DNA of 64,000 bases from Athripsodes cinereus (lineage: Eukaryota; Arthropoda; Insecta; Trichoptera; Leptoceridae), in NCBI GenBank assembly GCA_947579605.1, contig OX388310.1, forward strand, positions 4,960,001 through 5,024,000. Reading direction: 5' to 3'. Within the stretch, counting starts at the first letter, position 1. Each line of letters begins with the position of its first letter. This document shows positions 57,641 through 64,000 of the stretch, piece by piece. Made by a program: the position numbers and the translations under genes. The notes beneath the pieces are model-generated. The model had not been told where the DNA came from and did no database searches. It worked only from the letters and a program-made list of their open reading frames with translations.

Positions 57641-57933
57641 ACATAAGCTTAAATGAAAATATAAAGACTTTTGTTTTACGCCAGTTTTTTTTAAATCTCT
57701 CATCATAGTAACTTGTAAGATATTATTCTGCCAATCTTGTTAAAAAATAAAAAAAAGATAAGTTTGATGAAACATTTTTCACTATAAATTTGACTAAGTA
57801 AGATGGTTAGAGAACACAATATGAGCTGAAGGAATGATATATGTAAGCTCACGAGAGAAGGAAAGTTTGGAAAATTCAAAATTAAGATCGATGTTTAATG
57901 CTGGATTAGGAACCACTGAAGAAAAATAAAAAT
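57641..57933. other. AT-rich spacer
   Basis: Nothing recognised. Confidence 0.5.
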
Positions 57934-58520
57934 TTGATTCAATAAATTAAATCTCGTTCTATTACAGATTAAACAACGTCAGATAAAGACGTCTTTCGAT
58001 TTCTTGAGTCATTATCAATCTTGCGTTGTTTAATCTATGGTAGAACGATATTTGATTCAATAAATCAAATATCGTTCTATTACAGATTAAACAACGTCAG
58101 ATAAAGACGTCTTTCGATTTCTTGAGTCATTATCAATCTTGCGTTGTTTAATCTATGGCAGAACGATATTTGATTCAATAAATCAAATATCGTTCTATTA
58201 CAGATTAAACAACGTCAGATAAAGACGTCTTTCGATTTCTTGAGTCATTATCAATCTTGCGTTGTTTAATCTATGGTAGAACGATATTTGATTCAATAAA
58301 TCAAATATCGTTCTATTACAGATTAAACAACGTCAGATCAAGACGTCTTTCGATTTCTTGAGTCATTATCAATCTTGCGTTGTTTAATCTATGGTAGAAC
58401 GATATTTGATTCAATAAATCAAATATCGTTCTATTACAGATTAAACAACGTCAGATAAAGACGTCTTTCGATTTCTTGAGTCACTATCAATCTTGCGTCG
58501 TTTAATCTATGGTAGAACGA
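57934..58520. repeat. Tandem array of five 118-bp palindromic units
   Basis: aaacaacgtcag starts at 57971, 58089, 58207, 58325 and 58443, giving an exact 118-bp period. Each unit is itself an inverted repeat: atcgttctattacagattaa and acaacg pair with cgttgtttaatctatggtag and aacgat. The centre contains aaagacgtcttt. Units differ by only a few bases. Confidence 0.95.
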
Positions 58521-58569
58521 AAAGCTTGTTTCAATTTATCCAGCTATTTAATTCCTACATTTGAGTACC
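58521..58569. other. Short spacer
   Basis: Nothing recognised. Confidence 0.5.
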
Positions 58570-58714
58570 AATATTATTTATTTATTTTATTCTTCACTGC
58601 ACATTTTTTACAATAATACAAATTAAAACATTTATCATAGAAAATATCATTTATACGATTCAATGTACAGAGGTCGAGTTAATCGCTAAAATGCGATGTC
58701 TTCCAACTAACCCC
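58570..58714 (-). mobile_element. LINE T-family 3' tail
   Basis: attattcttcactgcac-type words, atcatttatacgattcaatg, tacagaggtcgagttaatcg and gatgtcttccaactaacccc match 45260-45400 over the whole length. High similarity; severely 5'-truncated. Confidence 0.85.
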
Positions 58715-59626
58715 TTCAACTAACTAATTATTAATTATTGGATTCGATTTTCAACGTTATGAATGAGATTTGATTTTGTTTCGTTTGATTTTTTTTTGTT
58801 AATGTCACTGTGCAACACCAAATTACACCAACAAGCTTAAGCTTCAGGGCATGAAAAAACTGAAGTCTTTTATCTTTTTTCTTGAAAATTATATCAACAT
58901 CAAAAGCATTCAAAAAGCTTTGCAAGAGGGTGGTTCTCTACTATATAAATTCGAAACCTACGCAGTACTGTCGCTTTACCTACACGAGGCTAGTAATTAT
59001 ATTTTATTTCAAAGTAAACAAAACAGAAAATAATTTACAAAAAATTTAGTGCAAATAAAAAGGTAACTCTTTTTGAAGTCAGCTATCATCCAACAACATG
59101 CGCCACAGTTAATTTGAAAAAAATATAGTCTGAACGTGCCTACATATTTATACACATTCTCGATCGCTGATGGATGATGTTTTGCAACAATGATTCAAGC
59201 GTAAACAAGTTAAAGTGGAAAATACAGTGTTTTTTTTTAAATTGTGTAAAATTTTGATCCCATGTTAGATATTGGAGAAAACAAACTCTGATTCTGGATG
59301 GTTTCCGAATATACATTATTTCATCTCTTATTGTAATGAATTTACTTGTAGTGCTCAGACGAATGTCATTTAATTAATTATCATAATATGGAATACAAGA
59401 AGTAGAGTTACGTCAAATCACTATTTACAATTATTTGATTATAAATTAATTTTTTGCATTTTCAATGGTTATACTGCAATTTGATAGATATAATAAAATC
59501 CGCCATATTCCTCCATTGAATCAGTGTAAAAAAGATTAAAGTAGAATTATACGTGTGCTTATTTATTGAATTGACATTTGTTCTGTAAAACTCCATATTA
59601 ATTTAAGCAAACAAACATTAACATTA
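58715..59626. other. AT-rich stretch, no gene seen
   Basis: Frames at 58731-58925 (-) and 58851-59033 (+) overlap each other and match nothing known. Confidence 0.5.
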
Positions 59627-59860
59627 ACATGTATAGACAATTCACACAGACCGAGCTAGTCCCAAACTAAGATATGAATCTTGTATTATGGGTACTAACA
59701 CGACGATACACATATACAATCCACTGCACACATATACATGTAACACCCAGACCCAGGACAATTTGAAAAAGGTCATTCTTCATTTTGCCTTGGCCGGGAA
59801 TCGAACCCGGGACCTCGTGACTCAAGGCAAGTGCGTTAGCCTCCGCGCCACACCGGTCGA
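59627..59860 (-). mobile_element. SINE-A, near full length
   Basis: On the minus strand an A-box-like gtgtggcgcggaggctaacg is followed by a B box in cccgggttcgattcccggcc. The body has gtcctgggtctgggtgttac and the tail ttgggactagctcggtctgt, then gtgaattgtctatacatg. The acceptor-like flanks (ccggt...) suit a tRNA-derived SINE of about 230 bp. Frames on both strands here are not genes. Confidence 0.85.
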
Positions 59861-59899
59861 CGAACACGATAAACACGAACGACTTAAGTTTTATAATCT

Positions 59900-59990
59900 A
59901 GTAGCGACCTAATTTCGACTTACAAAGTCATTGTCAAACTAATTCGAAACCAGGGCACTAAATTATTAGAAAAACGAAAACAAAAACGAT
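59900..59990. repeat. Foldback family F, deleted copy
   Basis: tagcgacctaatttcgactt, acaaagtcattgtcaaacta and ttcgaaaccagggcactaaa match the core of 47061-47281, with the centre lost. Confidence 0.75.
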
Positions 59991-60000
59991 ATACATTTCT

Positions 60001-60190
60001 TTCTCCTTCTTCTTCTTCATCTCAGACCACTCCCGTCCGCTCCTGGACAAAGGCCTCCTCCACTTCCTCCTTCGTCATTCGATTCTGCGTCGTCTGCATC
60101 CAGTTGACCTCAGCGGCGTGTCGAGTGATATCCACCCACCTCATTAGGGTCTTCTTCTGCTCCTCGTTACTGCTTTTTTGTATTTCTTGA
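60001..60190 (-). mobile_element. LINE RT C-terminus, family c, with (AAG)n tail
   Basis: The minus frame MRWVDITRHAAEVNWMQTTQ, NRMTKEEVEEAFVQERTGVV is open to TGA at 60022-60024. The ending EEAFVQE-TGV equals the family-c copy at 51571. An aag-rich tail follows. Confidence 0.8.
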
Positions 60191-60191
60191 A

Positions 60192-61835
60192 ATAAAATAA
60201 AATAAAAATAAGCGTGACATTTTCTCAGTCTCAATGTTCTAGGATAGATGTGTCTTTGCATCTTCACCACTCATTTCTGTACAAACCTACACTAATATGT
60301 ATTACAATCAGATACATGGATATAGAAGAATTAACCATAAGCTTTGAGAAATTCCATTTTTTCCTCTTTAAGGATATAGAATCTAGATTTATTACTATAT
60401 TCTCTTATATTATCAGCACAAACGAGAACATACTATAATCAATATTATAGTATTTTTATATTAAGTATTTTTATACTACATATCATATGGATATCTTCTA
60501 ATAGTATAAAATTTACCAATATACGAATTATTCGATTCGATATCCGTAAAATAAATGAAGAGAAAGAAAAACAAGTTACCAAGACTGTGTTGTGTGTATG
60601 TGTGTGTGTGTGTCGTATTTTTATCGTCTATTTTGTAAATTAAATGTATGTGAAGTGAGAAGAAATCCTAAAGCCAACAAATCACTTGGAAGTAATGCGA
60701 TATATTTGAATTATTTTAGCCAGATGTGGAAAACTATAATATACGTGAAAAATATATTAAAAATTATTATATTAGAAGACAATATGAATATATATTTTAT
60801 AGTATTTTCAGTTGGATATTGTTACCAATACAAATGTTTTCTAAAAGCTAAAATAGATATTGTGAAAATTGCTGACAAATGTCAAGATCTGGAAAGCTAA
60901 CAACTTAGTTCTTGTATTTAGAAGAGTAAAATATACCTTATAGCGTTTGATTATTATCGTCAGTTTAATAAAGAGTTGTTGAGGTATTGGTATGAAATAA
61001 CTGTCATGATTTCATAATATTCTTTTAAACTAGTTGATTTAATACGTGAAAAAGAGCTTTTTTGAATTTTCTAGGGCGGATAATGTTTACAAGTAATAGT
61101 GTATATGTCGTGAAATTTTAGAAGAACAAGATTTACTATGAGATATTCAAACTTGATTAAATACCAACGCTTATATAAAAGTTGGTAATAGAACGAACTA
61201 AAATTCCATTAAAATGTTCTCGTTGTGAGCTTTTAACAATATTTCTTTGTAATTTACTATGCTACATAGTAAAGAGCGATAATTCATTAAGTATCTTGCT
61301 TATTTTTATTCCGTTAATAGTTAAATATCTCTGTCCAACGATTCACCACAAAAAGAAAAGCGGAAAATCCATAGATACAGAGAAGCTGAGCATAAATATC
61401 ATTGAAATAATAATTCGTATGAACCTAAAATATCCGTAAAGGATTTTTTTAAAAATTTGAAATTCAAATATGCGTGATATGATAGCACTTTCTAGATTGA
61501 ATATAAAAAGATTTATGCCCAAAGTGATGGCAAAAATAGAATCATACATTAAAGCGATAAATATGTAACATGCTTACCTACATACTAGCTTTAATGGACA
61601 GGGGTTTCTCGACGAAGTAAGAACAATGGGAAGATAACACAAGCTTTTAACATTGAAATGTTTTTTAGTTCAAAAGTGAATTTTCACACATACTATGACT
61701 AAGAGCCCTCCTTTAAGAAAAAAATTGTTTGGTTGAGTCTCGATGAAATAGGAGTTCAGATTTTAAAACATTCAAGGGACAGTTGCTATTATGTATTATT
61801 TAACGGGTATTATTTAACAATGGTTATTATGTATT
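60192..61835. other. AT-rich stretch with unrecognised frames
   Basis: Plus frames 60592-60900 (102 codons; contains VRRNPKANKSLGSNAIYLN) and 61182-61439 (85 codons; contains LLTIFLCNLLCYIVKSDNSL) do not resemble families I know. Start context and composition do not argue for genes. Confidence 0.45.
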
Positions 61836-61838
61836 ATT

Positions 61839-62440
61839 GAAAGGAGAAAAGTTGCTGGCAATAAGGTAAATGGTGCAATCCGACCAATAATTGCAAATAG
61901 AAACATATCCACCACAGCTAAAAGGTTGGTGCACTCTGCTAACATAGTGCCAACACTTATGTATGCAAGTGAGACGTGGACATGGTTAAAGAAGGATGAA
62001 AGTGGCATAAATGCAGTGGAAATGAGATCGTTGAGAAGGATGTGTGGTAAAAGTCTGAGAGATCGTGTGCGTAACAGTGATATACGAAAGGAATGTGGAA
62101 TGAAAGTTGGTGTAATAACAAGGATGAATGTAAATAAGTTAAGGTGGTTTGGGCACGTGGAAAGAATGAATGAGGACAGAATGACTAAGAAGATATATTT
62201 GTCTGAGAGGAATGGTGCTCGGAGACGTGGACGTCCGAGGATTAAATGGCAAGATCATTTAAATCAAATCCTACAGGACGGTCACGTGTTGAGCACATTG
62301 AACAGGAGAGCATGCATGAGGAATTGTATGACAGTGACGGAAGCGAAAGATGTATGCAAAGATAGAAGGAAGTGGCGCTCGATCCTATCTGCCTACCCCG
62401 CGAGGGAAGCGGCGTGATGGTATGTATGTATGTATGTATG
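61839..62440 (+). mobile_element. LINE RT C-terminus, family e, with (TATG)n tail
   Basis: The plus frame from 61839 to TGA at 62415-62417 is open for about 190 codons: KVAGNKVNGAIRP, PTLMYASETWTWLKKDESGI, LRDRVRNSDIRKECGMKVG, LRWFGHVERMNEDRM, GARRRGRPRIKWQDHLNQIL and DRRKWRSILSAYPAREAA. LMYASETW, GHVERM and RRRGRPR are standard C-terminal ORF2 motifs. RT is missing; a (tatg)n tail follows the stop. It is the best of three family-e copies (others 19060-19350 and 26065-26290). Confidence 0.9.
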
Positions 62441-63151
62441 TTATTATGTACGGGAAAACATTTAAGAGATGTGGCATTGTATGTATAGGAGGTATTGTTT
62501 TTCTGTTTGGTTACTGTAAAGGTGGTTAGAAACATATAAACACATGAACATTCATGTGATTCTGTTTAGAGATAATAATTTATACCGGAATTATTTTTCA
62601 AAAGGTATGTAAATAACACCACAATGGAAGAAAAATTAACTAACTAAATTTGTTATTTTTCAAAGAACAGCAATGAACTCCGCTATTTTAAACGATTTTT
62701 TGCAGCCGATACTGGAGTTCATTGATCGGAAAAATACTTTTTCCAAAGTTTTGAAGAAAAGAAAAATAATATTATTATATTCAAAAACTTCCCCTAAAAC
62801 TCAATTACATGATTGGATCAATATTATAAAAAGGCAGACGGGTGATTAAACCATGTCTACCTATTACAAAAAATGATAGGATGGGAAGACTGTACAAAGT
62901 TCATTGAATAATGATGGGAGATAGGTATCTACTAATAAATTTGCCATTATTTATTTTACTCCAGGTAAAATCTTTTAAATTTAATTATTTTTAAAATACT
63001 CGTACTATACTTACTCATACTTTTGTATTACCCATAATTTACTTAAGTAAGTTCAATTATGTCTATATTCTTTGTATAGTAAACTTATAATAAATATTAT
63101 TTCTAGCATCAATACAGGTGCGTTTTACCTAGTAGGGTAGCAGCAGAGACA
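62441..63151. other. AT-rich stretch, no gene seen
   Basis: A weak inverted relation exists between agcaatgaactccgctattt (62670) and atactggagttcattgatcg (62710). Nothing else is recognised. Confidence 0.45.
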
Positions 63152-63488
63152 TAACATGCATAGACAATTCACACAGATCGAGCAAGTCCCAAACTAAGAT
63201 ATGAATCTTGTATTATGGATACCAACATGACGATACACATATACCTATAACATAACATGTATAGACAATTCACACAGGCCGAGCTAGTCCCAAACTAAGA
63301 TGTGAATCTTGTATTATGGGTACTAACGCGACGATACACATATATACAATGCACTACACACATATACATGTAACACCCAGACCCAGGACAATCTGAAAAA
63401 GGTCATTCTTCATTTTGCCCTAGCCGGGATTCGAACCCGGGACCTCGTGACTTAAAGGCAAGAGTATTACCTCCGCGCCAGACCGACC
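63152..63488 (-). mobile_element. SINE-A with duplicated tail module
   Basis: The minus-strand head has cgcggaggtaatactcttgc and a B box in cccgggttcgaatcccggct. The tail module of about 95 bp (gtgaattgtctatacatg at its end) occurs twice, at 63248-63345 and 63153-63247, with about 10 differences. Confidence 0.85.
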
Positions 63489-63551
63489 AAACAAAGTTAA
63501 TTACCAAATAATGTACAATTATCAAAACGAAAAGAACATTTTAAGACGCAT

Positions 63552-63907
63552 CTAAGGAAAAACGGAGTTTGGCGAAGTAGATACAACTACGAATTCTATA
63601 TGTACACTGTATCAAGATGAGAACATCCCCAAGTACATCAAAATCTGCCGACTCCGATGGCTAAGGTATGCAGAAAGGATGAGTGATACATCAACAATCA
63701 AAAGATAAAATGCACAAAGTCCAATGGCCGAAGAAGTGTCGGGAGACCAAAGCTGAGATGGATAGACGGAGTGGAAAAGGACCTGCGAGCTTTGGGCGTG
63801 ACCAATTGGCAACCAGAGGTGATGTAAAGAAGGGAGTTGAGGCGACTTCTTGTGAAGGCCAAGACCCACACTGGGTTGTAGCGCCACTGATGATGACGAT
63901 GATGATG
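63552..63907 (+). mobile_element. LINE RT C-terminus, family j, with (GAT)n tail
   Basis: Plus-strand LRKNGVWRSRYNYEFYMYTV, then NIPKYIKICRLRWLRYAERM in another frame, then GRPKLRWIDGVEKDLRALGV and TNWQ, RRLLVKAKTHTGL. The order LRRNGVWRRRYN, RLRWLGH, GRPKLRW-D-VE-DL, W--A--R--WR-LL is that of a common arthropod ORF2 end. Two frameshifts and a stop inactivate it. A gat-rich tail follows. Confidence 0.8.
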
Positions 63908-64000
63908 TATAGTTATTAAATATGTGTTAGAAATATTTCAATGAATTAAGGATTTGAACTTTAATTACTAAGATTATGGCAGTACGTCTTTAAAATGACG
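63908..64000. other. AT-rich end of window
   Basis: Nothing recognised. Confidence 0.5.

Noticed and set aside
57430..58520. CRISPR-like array
   Set aside because: The 118-bp units contain no constant-repeat/variable-spacer alternation; whole units repeat and are palindromic, and the genome is eukaryotic.
59778..59860. Possible real tRNA gene (clear A and B boxes)
   Set aside because: Five similar heads share a common 3' body and tail, and the ends do not form a proper acceptor stem. It is a SINE head.
60592..61439. Two plus-strand frames of 102 and 85 codons as small genes
   Set aside because: No domain, signal or splice structure could be read, and both are rich in residues encoded by AT-rich codons.

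Overview
This window looks like a gene-poor, AT-rich stretch of an insect nuclear genome. A moth or butterfly is my best guess, because the LINE C-termini (for example GRPPTRW...AYVQQWT) and the frequent taggtacctaggt-type words match what I know from Lepidoptera; this is inference and was not searched. I found no convincing host protein-coding gene, no canonical tRNA or rRNA gene and no CRISPR array. Almost everything recognisable is transposable-element debris plus two large, well-delimited LTR-type insertions.

Layout. 1-5.2 kb: fragments of SINEs, a LINE reverse-transcriptase (RT) C-terminus and a 222-bp near-perfect hairpin. 5.2-10.2 kb: a solo LTR (LTR-X) split by a second 2.48-kb TG...CA element with its own target-site duplication. 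10.2-31.7 kb: sparse LINE tails, SINEs, and non-autonomous DNA transposons (a hAT-like and a Harbinger-like MITE, a long-TIR element, palindromes). 31.7-39.9 kb: a complete two-LTR element of the LTR-X family on the minus strand, with almost identical 2.4-2.5 kb LTRs, a polypurine tract, a tRNA-Pro-like primer site, and a 3.2-kb internal region without gag or pol. 40-46.9 kb: the densest LINE zone, including a 1.8-kb open RT reading frame (42629-44461) and a 200-N assembly gap inside another LINE. 47-64 kb: more LINE C-termini with microsatellite tails, SINEs, a 526-bp hAT element with perfect 8-bp duplications, a satellite-like block (50.4-51.0 kb) and an array of five 118-bp palindromic units (57.9-58.5 kb).

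How the parts relate. At least ten LINE lineages are present, nearly all as 5'-truncated C-terminal ends followed by short tandem tails, as expected for target-primed reverse transcription. tRNA-like SINE heads occur in three families (called SINE-A, B and C here). A further high-copy family (called R here, about 13 pieces) has a 3' end resembling the 3' ends of two LINE lineages in the same window, suggesting LINE-SINE partnership. Family names are my own labels. Boundaries were read by eye and are approximate unless a duplication is given.
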